A DNA stretch of 64,000 nt from Pegoplata infirma. Lineage: Eukaryota > Arthropoda > Insecta > Diptera > Anthomyiidae. The DNA is taken from positions 131,840,682 to 131,904,681 of the forward strand of contig OY992539.1 in assembly GCA_963921195.1 (NCBI GenBank). Reading direction: 5' to 3'. The translations under genes were made by a program, and so were the position numbers. The notes below the pieces were generated by a model. The model saw nothing but the letters and a program-made list of their open reading frames with translations, did not search any database and had not been told where the DNA came from. Positions 21,641 to 31,519 of this stretch are shown here, in pieces (within the stretch, counting starts at the first letter, position 1; every line of letters starts with the position of its first letter).

Positions 21641-22790
21641 AAATTTTGTTTGTTTTTTTAATTATTCTAAAAAAAAAAATATGTATAAATGCAGTTATTT
21701 TCTCAAAATCCAGCTGAAAATTTTCCATTTTCCAGTTATTTAACTTTCGGTATCTGGCAACCCTAGTTGGGAGCCAAAGCTTTAAGACAAGGGTTGTGGT
21801 TGAAAATGCATTTATTGGACTTCTAATATATAAAATAACAGGTAAAACACAAAGATGTAAGAGCTCTCTTCTTATTGGTTGCCAAAATGTAAATGACACG
21901 TGATATAACCCGTATATAGCAGCTGGCCCCACGTTGGGAGCCAAAATTTAAAAACCGATGTTTTTGTTGAAAATGCAATTATTTGCCTACCAAAATATAA
22001 AACATAAAAATAGAAGGAAATATCCAATATTTGTAGCAGCTGGCCCTACACTGGGCGCCAAAATGTTAGGACAAGGGTTTTTGTTAAAATTGGCACCCTC
22101 TTCAAGCAAGTTTTGGTTTTGTAAAAATTGTGACAAAATCTGGTAACGGCATTTCATTGCACTTTATTTAGAACTCGTTAAAATCGTTAACTAGTTAATT
22201 CAAAAAAAAATGAAAACAATTTAAAAAGTATGATCAATATAACTAAATGACAACGTAGAAAGCAGCTGGCCCCACATTGGGAGCCAAAATTTTAAGACAG
22301 GGGTTGCGGTTTAAAGTGCAATTATTTGACTTACAATACATAAAATGACAGGTAATATACGATTATAAAACAGCTGGCACCTTATTGGTTACCCAAATGT
22401 AAATGGCAAGTGATATACAACGTATATAGCCGCTGGCCCCACGTTGGGAGCCAAAATTTTAAAACCGGTGTTTTTGTTGAAAATGCAAATATTTGCCTTC
22501 TAAAATATAAAACGGCAGCAAATATCCAATGTATGTAACAGCTGGCGCTACACTGGGCACGAAAATGTTAGGACAAGGGGTTTTGTTAAAAGTGACAACC
22601 CTCTTACAGCAAGTTCAGCGTTTTTTTTTTAAATTGTGACAAAATCAAACAATGGCATTATATTGTTCATTATTTATAACTTTAAAAATCGTTAACACGA
22701 AAATCCTAAAATCCTCCTGCTTTCGAGTTAATGCGAAATAATTACACTGTTTGACAACAAAAACCTCCCAGTGAAACATTTAGCTGATTT

Positions 22791-23209
22791 TCATAGATTT
22801 TGAGCTCCTGATTCTTACGTTGCTTCCAAAAATTAGACTTGATTTTATATAAAGTGGACTCCCTGCTTCCAAAACTGCAATCTAAATTTTTCTAGAAAGT
22901 TCCATTTTCAATTAAGGGAATCACAATGGTCCTTATGGCCACCAAGTGAATTCGCCGAATTAGCGGACGCCCATCCAACCTAATCATCCATTTTCAAGAT
23001 CCTGGCGTTTGAGATATTCGCGTAAAAAAATTTTCAAACGCGAATATCTCGAAAACGGAACATGCTAGAAAAATTTGGATTGGAGTTTTGGAATTGTAAC
23101 AGTGGACCCCGAAAAGTGCTAAATTATTATTTTTTTATATTTTTTAACAGCGAATATCTTAAAAGCCGAATGGTCTAAAAAAGTTTTGATGGCAAATTTG
23201 TAATAAGAA
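22791..23209. mobile_element. Palindromic centre of the foldback block
   Basis: Holds 'tgcttccaaaactgcaatct' on the left and 'gattggagttttggaa' on the right, with 'gagatattcgcg' and 'cgcgaatatctcg' nearer the centre. It is the same core as 16001-16432. It joins the plus-oriented array on its left to a minus-oriented unit on its right (23210-23530). It is interrupted by a 75-bp insertion (22912-22986). Confidence 0.6.
22912..22986. other. 75-bp GC-rich insert with 11-bp target duplication
   Basis: The word 'tccattttcaa' occurs at 22901-22911 and again at 22987-22997, immediately flanking 75 bp that are far more GC-rich than anything nearby. Removing the insert restores a continuous palindrome arm. 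One plus-strand frame is open for 23 codons and includes SLWPPSEFAELADAHPT before a stop. I do not recognise the sequence. An 11-bp duplication of this kind fits LINE-mediated retroposition of a short RNA. Confidence 0.7.
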
Positions 23210-23530
23210 TAAGATATTTCACTAGAAGGTTTATACTGTCGTAATTTTTAGCAATAACTCGAAAACAGGATCATTTAGGATTTTCGTGTAAACGATTTTT
23301 AATGTTCTAAATAATTAGGAATGAAATGCCATTACGCTACTTTGTCGCCATTTTTACAAGACCTAATCTTGTTTAAAGTGCAGTATGAAGGATAAAATGT
23401 GAAATTTGTTAAAAACTTTTAAAAATTGTTAAACTTCAGGGAAATTCTTAGAATTTTAGTATTAAAAAACTTCCAGGATTTCCTTTTGTTTGTTTAAAAA
23501 TGTTGGCGCCCAACTTGGGGCCAGTTGCTA
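23210..23530 (-). repeat. Inverted unit closing the foldback block
   Basis: Its reverse complement matches the plus-oriented array: 'cacgaaaatcctaaa' (22693 against about 23287), 'tggcatttcatt' and, at the outer end, 'ttggcgcccaacttggggcc' near 23503. This closes the structure with a primer-site-like box facing outward. Confidence 0.7.
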
Positions 23531-24090
23531 CTCTTATCGTTTTTTTGGAAACAAATAACACGAAAATAATGCACTTTGCTTTATGTTTAAAATTCGATTA
23601 GTCTTAGCAGTTACATCGTTTACATTTGTCGCTATAAAACATTTTTTCTACCTCCTCCAAATCTTATCATCTTAGTTTTATGCCTTTTATTGCTTCAAAG
23701 ACGTCCTCTAAATGTAAAATAGTAATATTCATCGTATATATTTAATTAGTTTTATGTTCGAAAATTGCCATTTTCTTCTTTTAAAAATAAAATAAACTAA
23801 AACTGTACTGCTGCCATCATCATAACATTCCAACAAACCAAACATCCTCCTCCTCCTTCGTCTTCTTTAAAAAAAAAAACACAGCCAAAACGAAACAAGT
23901 AAACCAACCAAGCATCAAAGCATTTAACCTACCTATGCCAACCTACGTACTATACAAAATATATATATGTATATCTCCTCTACCTATAATAACATTTCCT
24001 ATGTCTCATACACAAATATTACAACACTTACTACTCCTTCTTTGTCTTTCTCTTAGTATATAATATTTTTGTTGTAGCACTACTTGATGA
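23531..24090. other. Unassigned, possibly single-copy DNA
   Basis: Base composition shifts here: 'catcctcctcctccttcgtc' and 'accaaccaagcatcaaagc' patches occur without the repeat families seen elsewhere. No open frame above about 60 codons and no obvious splice-framed exon. Confidence 0.4.
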
Positions 24091-24560
24091 ACCAAGAAAC
24101 AATTTTGAATATAATTTTGGATGTATCCTTGTAGCCCAGTTCCGACATTTTAATTTTTTGTAAAAAAATATATTTGCACTTGTTTAAATACCATTCAGGA
24201 TCCAATTCGGTTCAGATGTGTCAACCAAAAGCCGAATTTATTAAGGATTTTTTATTATGGTTATGTGGAAAATACCAACATTTTCGAAGTGTCCTTACAT
24301 TTCGTGCATAACTTTTAAACCGCCGAACCGATATCGCTCAAACGCAATTTCAAATTGCTCGGAACAACAAGTAAATATGTTAGTTTCAGTCACATCTGCC
24401 TATGATCATTTTAGCAGACAGACGGGCATCGCAAGAATGTCTTAAAATCGATTACTGATCAATAATATATTTATTTCATGGGGTCCCAAATCTATATTTC
24501 AATGAGTTATAAACGAAAGAACAAACTTAAATATACCCTCTACCACTATGTAAAGGGTCC
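24091..24560 (+). repeat. TATACCC/GTCY repeat, subfamily B
   Basis: Shares 'cttgtttaaataccattc', 'tgtcaaccaaaagccgaatt', 'taacttttaaaccgc', 'cgaaccgatatcgctcaaa' and the ending 'ataccctctaccactatg' with copies at 35218, 45118 and 45735. A short RGAC track (gcagacagacgggcatcgc) is at about 24414. It is non-coding; the 62-codon frame at 24257 is spurious. Confidence 0.7.
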
Positions 24561-24596
24561 GTTGTGATACACTGCTGTTAAACCAATTTTAGCTAC

Positions 24597-25010
24597 TTAT
24601 GAAACTCTAAGATTTTGAATTTTGACATCCGACAAATCAGAAGGATCTTGTAGAATGTCTCCGTGCCCTGAGTTCCATTTGAGTAGAATGTAAAAAGACT
24701 TGCGGTAGTTAAGGGCAGATCTTGTTTTCAGAAACATTGAATCCAGGGACTTGACTGCGGTTTGACTGTCAGGATAGATATTGACTGCGGTTTTAGACAA
24801 GCCATTTCAACTTAATCAGAGAGCCAGTTCCTTTGCTGCTAGCATCTCTGCCTAGTAGACACTGCAATGATCTGACAATCTTCGAGCCAAACCCAAACCA
24901 AGCTTTTTCGAATAGACCAATTATTCCACTTGTTTGTGTAGCTTCGATCCATCTGTGTAAAGATTTATGGTGGCTCCACTTTTCGAAATGCCCGGATGTT
25001 ATTGGTATCA
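24597..25010 (-). pseudogene. LINE RNase H domain remnant
   Basis: On the minus strand, from about 24975 downward, one frame reads INLYTDGSKLHKQV, a stop, then in another frame VYSKKLGLGLARRLSDHC, SVY, a stop, and AEMLAAKELA, and finally VNIYPDSQTAVKSLDS through LLKWNSGHGDI to about 24600. This is the RNase H domain of I/LOA/Jockey-group non-LTR retrotransposons. The catalytic Asp in TDGS, Glu in AEML and Asp in the YPDSQ position (normally SDS) are visible. The catalytic function is lost through at least two stops and a frameshift. RNase H in a LINE removes RNA from the RNA-DNA hybrid during target-primed reverse transcription. The rest of the protein, including the reverse transcriptase, is absent. 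Sequence to about 25120 may be the preceding linker. Confidence 0.85.
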
Positions 25011-25144
25011 TAGTGGTAAAGTGCTGCTCAAAAAGGCTTTCATTGCAGTGTGCTATTCATTCGAATTGCCGACGTACTCGCACTAGCTATAAAATTTTGA
25101 CTTTTTGCTTCCTTCCAAGTATACCGATTTACTCTAAATAACTG

Positions 25145-25640
25145 TTTATGTCATTCTAGCGATGTCCGTCCATCCATCTGTCTGTCCATCTAAACGTTGT
25201 AAACATGATAAAGGTCGCATACAGGCCTAAGGATGAAGCCGATTGAAATTGGAAAAAATCGATTCATTTTTAGACCTAGCTCCCATACAAAGGTCCGCTT
25301 TTATTTTGGCTCAAATGGCTCTACTAACCATATTATAATAGAAATCATTTCGAAATTTGGCACGTAAACGTATTTTGTATTCAGTAATCTCCATTCTGAA
25401 TTTTAAAGAAATCAGACCCGTTCTTCTTATAGCCCGCCATACGAACCATCTTCCCGATATTCACATAAATAAATCTATTAAATTTCATGAAAATAAAAAA
25501 TATTTTATTAAAATTTGGTTTGCATGTGTTTTAGACGTACTTTACCTAATTAAATCTGATTAAAATCGGACCATTTTTGGAGTTAGACCCATAAAAAAAT
25601 TTCTTCCGATATTCAGCTAAAGCTGTTTATTGGTCTTACC
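25145..25640 (-). repeat. Family C dispersed repeat (minus)
   Basis: Begins 'attctagcgatgtccgtcca' with a short GTCY track (25165-25195), then 'aaggatgaagccgattgaaa', 'tttttagacctagctccca' and 'ccgatattcagctaaagctg'. It matches 11937-12715 on the opposite strand. Confidence 0.65.
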
Positions 25641-26115
25641 ATCTGATAACACCGTCTGACAAAAATTAAAAAAAAATTGTTGAACACCAAGTGGATAATA
25701 TACGTTTGAAATTAGAGACTAAATGTAGTAAAACTGCATTTACAGTTATTCATTTCGTAATCTTGTTTCCATTAAAAAGGACTTCCAAGTTTTAAAGGAT
25801 TACATTTTATAAAATATTTTTTTAATATTTGTACTTGTCCTAGGGTGCCACTATTGATAGCAACAGAATGAGAGGATCTCCCCTAATTTTCCAATTTTAT
25901 TATTTTCATATATCGGGAAAATGGATGTAAGTTAAGTCCATTCAAAAATGTGTCCTTAAATATCATTCAAAATTTTCATCAAAATATTTTGATCAAGTTT
26001 TCAAATGACATATTTTGAGGATGTTTATTCTGGCTCGAGGTCATTATTTTCTTTACTAATTCAAAACCATGATATTCTCATAGCATAATTTTCAAAAAAA
26101 ATTTTTTTTTGCTAA

Positions 26116-26164
26116 TTAATCTTGACAATGGAATCTGACAAATTCCGAAACACGTGTCGATTAA
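26116..26164 (+). ncRNA. Hammerhead-like ribozyme motif 1
   Basis: Stem I is ttaatc (26116-26121) with gattaa (26159-26164). The CUGANGA box is TTGACAA (26122-26128), two changes from consensus. After one T, stem II is GGAAT (26130-26134) with ATTCC (26142-26146). Then come GAAA (26147-26150), the short stem III CAC/GTG, and the cleavage-site UC (26157-26158). The layout is a type I hammerhead with a minimal stem III, as known in Penelope-like elements. The changed box suggests weak or no activity in this copy. Confidence 0.6.
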
Positions 26165-26544
26165 GTCTTGGAAAAATTACCAACACAAATAAAAAAAAAT
26201 TCTTGAAAATTATGCTATGAAAATATCATGGTTTTAAATAGTAAAGAAAATAATGACCTCGAGCCAGAATAAACATCCTCAAAATATAATATTTTAAAGG
26301 CCGAATAAAACAATTTTTATTGTTTAATAAAAATTAATCAGAATTTGAACATAATGGTTGGCACGCCATAGCGATGAATAACCATAATGTGGTATTATTA
26401 CACTCACAACAACAACTAACAGATTGTTGTAGTCCAATGGACTATCATATGTAAAAATGTTTTAAATATTTTTGTTGGTTATTGACAATCGTTGCCTTAC
26501 TAGTATAGTACAATTTCTTCGTCTTTCTAATTCCCATTGTGGAT

Positions 26545-27140
26545 ACCCAGTCAGAAAAATACAATCGCAAAAGCGTTGTGAAAGCGTTGTGGACGGTTAT
26601 ACGAGCGTTCTGTATACCAACTTCAAAGCGCCTTCAGATGATCCGAATGATAACATCGATCTATGCTATATTTAAAGCGTTTTAAAAGCGTTGTAAAAGT
26701 CGCCAAAGCGCTTTAAAAACCCAATGTAAAGAATTTCTGTTTTAGTTCGGTTAAAATAATTTCTTTGATACAAAAAGAAATCTAAAAAAAAAATGTTTTT
26801 ACTCCTAAAAACTTAGAAAATTTTCAAAAAAAAATTCTCAAAACTTAGAAAATATTAAAAAAATTTCTCAAAACTTAGAAAATTAAAAAAAAAAAACAAA
26901 AAAAAAAATGTTATTTAAAAATAGTTTCGGAACTAAGAAATTAAAAAAAAATGTAAAGAACTCGTAAAACGCTTTTCGACTACGGTCGCAAAGCGTTCGA
27001 AAAAACGTATTGAGATTGCTTTTTTTGTTATATTGCTTTCAGAACACTTTTCAAAAACGCTCGCAAAGCGTTTGAAAATAGCGTTTTGAGAATGCTTTTT
27101 TTTTTGTTACAGTGCTTTCAGAACGCTTTTTTTTAGAACC
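26545..27140. repeat. AGCG-rich insertion-like segment
   Basis: Within the interior of the Penelope-like element. Rich in 'aaagcgtt', 'aaagcgctttaaaa' and 'cgctcgcaaagcg', with three copies of 'ctcaaaacttagaaaatt' near 26830-26885. The surrounding interior matches the copies at 31 kb and 36 kb, but this segment does not, so it is probably a later insertion. I could not fix its ends. Confidence 0.45.
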
Positions 27141-27253
27141 GTCGTCAATTTCTGCTTGAGTCGATTATGTATTAATATTTTAGTTTGTGCACAAACGATT
27201 TGTTAATACACTCGTTTGCTACTTTGTATTAAATCGTTTTTATTTTTGCTAAA

Positions 27254-27300
27254 TAATCTTGACAATGGAATCTGACAAATTCCGAAACACGTGTCGATTA
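27254..27300 (+). ncRNA. Hammerhead-like ribozyme motif 2
   Basis: Same fold as at 26116: stem I taatc with gatta, box TTGACAA, stem II GGAAT with ATTCC, GAAA, CAC/GTG and UC (27294-27295). It lies in the second direct unit of the same element, as expected for a dimeric pseudo-LTR arrangement. Confidence 0.6.
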
Positions 27301-27660
27301 AGTCTTGCAAAAATGACCGACATAAATAAATTTAAAACAAAAAAAAAAAATAATAATAATTTTCTTGAAAATTATGCTATGAGAATATCATGGGTTTAAT
27401 TAGTAAAGCAAATAATGACCTCGAGCCAGAATAAATATTCTCAAAATATAATATTTAAAAGGCCGAATAAAACAATTTTTATTGTTTAATAAAAATTAAT
27501 CAGAGTTTTCAAATGACTTTATTCACATCCTGTTTTCCTGATATGGCAAAATATAAAAATGAAATGGAAAAATTAGGGGAGATCCTCCTCTTTCATCTGC
27601 CGTCACCAGTGTCACCCTAGAAGAATTACAAATATTTCAAAAATCTGTCGGACGGTGTAA

Positions 27661-27934
27661 TGAAATATATTACTTTTTTAAAGAAAATTTTGTTGGAATA
27701 TCGAACATTAAGTATTAGAAAATTTGTTCGAAAAGTCTCTCAAATAAGAATTTTTATAAAAAAAATTTATTCCACTAAAAAGGGACTTTTTTATGATGGA
27801 AATCGGTCCGGCAGTGTTCAATTGTAAAACTAATCATTATTAAAGTTCTACTATATTCAAAGCCTAGTGTACCCAAACAATTAAAGTTTTAGAATTTAAA
27901 ATTAATAACATAGATTTTGTTTTGCATTCGCTAA
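27661..27934. other. Unassigned AT-rich DNA
   Basis: No element boundaries or coding sequence recognised. Confidence 0.4.
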
Positions 27935-27962
27935 ATTTTGGCGCCCACCGTGGGGCCAACTG
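27935..27962 (+). repeat. Isolated tRNA-Lys-PBS-like box
   Basis: 'tttggcgcccaccgtggggc' is one base from the TGGCGCCCAACGTGGGGC expected of a tRNA-Lys(CUU) primer site and matches the terminal boxes of the 18-23 kb elements. No LTR-like copy can be paired with it in the window. Confidence 0.5.
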
Positions 27963-28447
27963 TATATAACCTGCAATTTTCGAAAGCAAAAGATTACACT
28001 TCATTACCTTTTTTTGTAATACGCGGATTTTTAAAGTGTCATTGATATAATGTGCTGAAAATTTATAATCTTAGAGTCGTTTGAGTCGTACTAGAGAATT
28101 TAATAATCTACCAAAAATTTCATCAAAATCGGTTCAGTAGTTTTTGCTGTACAACTGCAGCCGATTTTGTACTTGAAAAAAAACATCCGAAACAAAATCC
28201 ACTAAATTTAAAATTAAATTTAGTGCATTTCGTTTTTCTTATCGTAACTGTATATGACCTGTAATTTTCGAAAGCATTTCTTTATCTTTTGTTGTAATAC
28301 GTGGATCTTTAAATTGTCAGTGATTAAATGTGCTAAAAATTTATAATCTTAGAGTCGTTTGAGTCGTACTAGAGAATTTAATAATCAACAAAAAAATTTC
28401 ATCAAAATCGGTTCAGTTGTTTTTGCTGTACACTGCAGCCAATAATT
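27960..28447. repeat. Tandem duplication, unit about 288 bp
   Basis: Two copies start with 'ctgtatataacctgcaattt' (27960) and 'ctgtatatgacctgtaattt' (28248). Both carry 'ttagagtcgtttgagtcgta', 'ctagagaatttaataatc' and 'tcaaaatcggttcagt'. A 14-bp local palindrome 'aaatttaaaattaaattt' lies between them. Confidence 0.75.
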
Positions 28448-29555
28448 AAAAAATATTACGTATTTATTTTTGTATAGCTGTTTAAAAATTGCTAACACTA
28501 TGGCTGTATTTTTAGTTTTCACCCCCTAAGGGGTTAATCTTATTTTAATTTATTAATTTATATATTTTTTTTTTTTTTCATTTTAGGTAAGTTTCTGCAA
28601 TCAAAAATTATACTCATAAGGATTTAGTAAGTATTTGATTATTGTAAATCGTAAAATTCCCTTTACCGTTATTTGTTATTACAATTACAGAAATTTGTAA
28701 TATTGATCAAATTATTAATTGATTCAATTAAAAGTTTTGCGAGTAACAGTTTGAACTAAAGACTGTGTAAAAACCAGTAACTTTTTGGTGGATTATTAAG
28801 TCACTGTAAAAAGCCTTTCAAATATTTTCTCTCCACGATACATTTTTGTTTACTGGGTCATCTATGTCTCTTATTGTATTGTATAGTGTTCAAAAAAAAA
28901 AATATAAAAGCAGGCACAAGGTGTAATTGTATTTTTAATGAAATTTTAAAAATTACTTTTTTTTTTGTTGTTTTATACCATGATTGCATACTCTCTTCTC
29001 ATAGATGTTTATTTAATTTTGAAAGCTTTTAGATTTTATTTTTGTAATTTTATTTTCAATATTGAATGTTTTTTTTTTTTAGAATATTTTTAATGAAAAT
29101 GTAAAACTTTCAACAAAAATGTTTTTATAAGGTTTTTTTTTTTGTATTTTGCCATTGTAATGTTTAGTAATTAAACAAAATTGTGTTTGAAAATTAAAAA
29201 AAAAAGAAACAACGTTATAAAATCCTTAAATTATGCCATAAAATTTTATTTGAATGAATATGAAAAATTATTAAAAATCTAATTTAAAATTTAATTAAAA
29301 AATAGTTTTAAATGCAAATTTTTTGCTCGGTTTGATGGAGAACCGAAAAAAAATACCATTAACAAAAATTGCATATTAAAAAAAATTAACCACGTTTTTG
29401 AACATGGCAATATTTAATGGAGTTACGCCCCTTTTTTGTAGTTATGTCTGCATAAATGTGTTTTTTATTTTGTTTTTAATGTCGTGATTTTAAGATTAGT
29501 TTTTTTTTGTTGTTTTTGGGTTGTAGTTTTTAGTATTAATTTATACTTTTTTTTA
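28448..29555. other. AT-rich DNA, nothing recognised
   Basis: Long T and A runs. 'tattaattgattcaattaaa' near 28712 resembles words in the AT-rich element at 56990. No gene or defined repeat. Confidence 0.4.
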
Positions 29556-29559
29556 TTAA

Positions 29560-30102
29560 CCCTTTAAAGGGCAGAGTTTTTGAAAAAGGGTCAATGCCAA
29601 TATGACACCTGCTTTTTTAAAAGTTGTTCAAATATTTTTGTTCAAAAGTTTTGAAACATTGAAAATTTTTATAAAAAACATTAATATTACTGGAAAAGAT
29701 AAAAAATGTCATGCAGGCCTGAGGAGGTTTGAATATTAGCTCCGCAAAATAATTGTCGTCACAAAAGGATGGACTTAAAAAATCCTCTGCAATGCCTATA
29801 AGGCGCTGAGGCACCATAATGTAATGAATTATTTTTGAAATAAATTGAAAAAAAAAGTAGCATTAAGAAATCTTTGAGTCATCCTGTTTTCTGCAAAAGG
29901 TTTGTCGTCACAAAAGGATGAATTAAAAAAATGCTCAACACAAGTAGCATTAAGAAATCTTTGAGTCATCCTGTTTTTATATTTAAAGTTTTTGTTAAAT
30001 TTTTTGTAGCATATTTTAAGGGGCAGGCATTTTAAACCCCATCGGCGATAAATTGCTTGTACTAACACGTTTCAAAAAAAAAAAATGATAATCCTTAGAG
30101 AG
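29560..30102. mobile_element. Possible TTAA-flanked element with internal duplications
   Basis: TTAA precedes 'ccctttaaaggg' at 29556 and follows 'ccttagagag' at 30103. TTAA duplications are typical of piggyBac, but the ends pair over only about ten bases. Inside, 'agtagcattaagaaatcttt' recurs 87 bp apart (29856, 29943), and 'ttgtcgtcacaaaaggatg' recurs at 29752 and 29902. Minus-strand frames of 66 and 79 codons contain the repeated peptide pattern SSFCDDKPFAE, which I do not recognise. Confidence 0.4.
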
Positions 30103-30106
30103 TTAA

Positions 30107-30964
30107 AACTAAACATTTTAGTTTAAACTTTTATGATTTCTTTTTTTTAAGAATATTTTTTTTTTTGTAATTTTATTTTTAAGAAAAGATTTCAAATCGC
30201 ACCCATATATTGTATATTTTTTTCGGAAACAATATATCACACATACATATATTTTAATACAAAATACATACAAAAACTTTATTGAAATATACTCCGAAAA
30301 TGGTAAAATGTTAAAAACGAAGAAGAGGAATATATAAAAGCGATTTTAATTAAATGATATGAAAATCAACAGAAAATAAAAAACAAAAAAAAAAAAGTAA
30401 ATATAATTAAATGTTTTGCTGGTGGGCGTTTGTAGGCGAACTTTACTATGTGTGTATGATGAAAGTATACACTGAAAATAAATGTGGGTTGAATAAACAA
30501 ATAAAACAAGTAAAAAAAGTTTAAATTCTTAACTGCTAAATGTGTGGGGACCCTCCACAATGTTAAAAAGGTTATTACAAAAAAGTTGGAAAAAGAAATT
30601 TATTTTGGAAAAAATAAATAAAAAAAAATTTCACCAGAAAAAAATTTTGCTGAAAAAAAAATATTTATCAAAAAATATATGATTCTGTTTTTAATTATAT
30701 CCGGATCTTTTTTTACTTCCCTGACAAAATTTTATATTTGTGTTTTAGTAAGAAATTTCTTTAAACTGATTTTTGATAAACAAAAAAACTGTTTCAAAAT
30801 TTTCCAAGTCCCGAACATTTGTTTGAAAATTTTCCAAATCCCGGTCCCATATTTGTTAATTTTTTTTACGTTTTGAAAATAAAAAAAAATGCTTAAAAAA
30901 ACAATTTGGAAATTTTTTGAAGTTCCAAGAAAAACAAATTTTAATATTTTTTGTTGGTCGTTTC
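30107..30964. other. Unassigned AT-rich DNA
   Basis: Mostly A/T runs. The patch at 30410-30500 is less AT-rich and may be single-copy. No coding sequence supported. Confidence 0.4.
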
Positions 30965-31107
30965 ACTGTCGTGATCAAAATAAGAGACTACACAATTTCC
31001 TTCTTCTAATTCTCAATTAGGGTAGAGTTAAATATATATTAATAATTTTGTTTGGACATTAGCAATGTGTCATTTAAACTTCCTATACTACTTTTTATCT
31101 TTGCTAA

Positions 31108-31158
31108 ACGGTCTTGACAATGGAATCTGAGAAATTCCAAAATACGTGTCTGCTACGT
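31108..31158 (+). ncRNA. Decayed hammerhead-like motif
   Basis: TTGACAA, then stem II GGAAT with ATTCC, are kept. The GAAA box has become AAAA, stem III reads TACGTG, and stem I no longer pairs. It is a dead copy of the motif at 26116. Confidence 0.5.
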
Positions 31159-31519
31159 CGTGCAAAAATGACCAACATAAATAAATTGTAAACAGAAAAA
31201 TTATTTTTTTAAAAATTATTCTATGAAAATGTACACTCCAAATATTTTGTAGGCAAAAACAAATAATAAACACATTTGAAACCAGTGAATAAACAATTGA
31301 AAACCATCCCAGTAATTATTCATTTGTTTTAACAAACATCAACATTTATTTTGTACTGTTGACAAAATTTTCGGAAACATTAAAAATTAATGAAAGTTCT
31401 GTTATTTTTACCAAAAAATTCCAAAAAAAACCTAAGAAAACACTAAAAATTAATGATTTTGTAGGTTATTTTTTACAATTTTCTATTGAAATATTTTTTT
31501 TTAATTTTTTAATAAAATT

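Larger units (their letters stand above)
21003..21765 (+). mobile_element. hAT MITE (763 bp) with captured transposase pieces
   Basis: The ends are 'tagggttgccagacggcc' and, reverse-complemented, 'tagggttgccagataccg'. The 8-bp duplications are perfect: gttgggag at 20995-21002 and 21766-21773. The element sits inside unit 3 of the 515-bp array. Its central 380 bp consists of two fragments of another family's transposase, facing each other (see 21255 and 21465). No hAT transposase is encoded. Confidence 0.9.
19895..22790 (+). repeat. Higher-order tandem array, units about 515 bp
   Basis: Four units begin near 19961, 20476, 20991 and 22272. Using the marker 'ttaggacaaggg' (20244, 20761, 22065, 22568), the period is 503-533 bp once the hAT in unit 3 is removed. 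Each unit holds three subunits, each starting with a version of 'ggccccacgttgggagccaa'. On the opposite strand this reads like TGGCGCCCAACGTGGGG, the primer-binding site complementary to the 3' end of insect tRNA-Lys(CUU). The same box closes inverted copies at 18382 and 23530, so it also behaves as a terminal inverted repeat. I read the block as the long arm of a foldback-type element. A primer-site origin from an LTR element is the alternative. Confidence 0.75.
26010..27503 (+). mobile_element. Penelope-like non-autonomous retroelement, 14-bp TSD
   Basis: Flanked by a perfect 14-bp duplication, agttttcaaatgac, at 25996-26009 and 27504-27517. Inside are an inverted 5' piece (26010-26105, starting 'atattttgaggatgtttatt'), a first direct unit (about 26112-26346), about 0.9 kb of interior, and a second direct unit (about 27150-27503). 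Both direct units end 'ggccgaataaaacaattttt' and 'attaatcag'. Direct pseudo-LTRs preceded by an inverted partial copy is the known Penelope arrangement. Each direct unit carries a hammerhead-like motif. No reverse transcriptase or GIY-YIG domain is visible, so it would depend on another element. Confidence 0.7.
25645..27660. mobile_element. Inverted-repeat host element split by Penelope-like insertion
   Basis: Left arm words 'aacaccgtctgac', 'ctagggtgccact', 'aggatctcccctaatttt' (25640-25940) face right arm words 'aaaattaggggagatcct', 'gtgtcaccctag' and 'gtcggacggtgt' (27570-27655). Removing 26010-27503 and one copy of its 14-bp duplication joins the two arms into one palindromic element. Confidence 0.65.

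Noticed and set aside
27935..28447. LTR retrotransposon with a tRNA-Lys primer site
   Set aside because: The primer-like box is there, but the 288-bp direct repeats start after it, lack TG..CA ends, and nothing resembling gag or pol follows.
29617..30068. Minus-strand frames with the repeated peptide SSFCDDKPFAE, briefly considered a piggyBac remnant
   Set aside because: The repetition follows from an 87-bp DNA duplication. I could not place the piggyBac DDBD motif or the cysteine-rich tail. Only the TTAA flanks remain suggestive.
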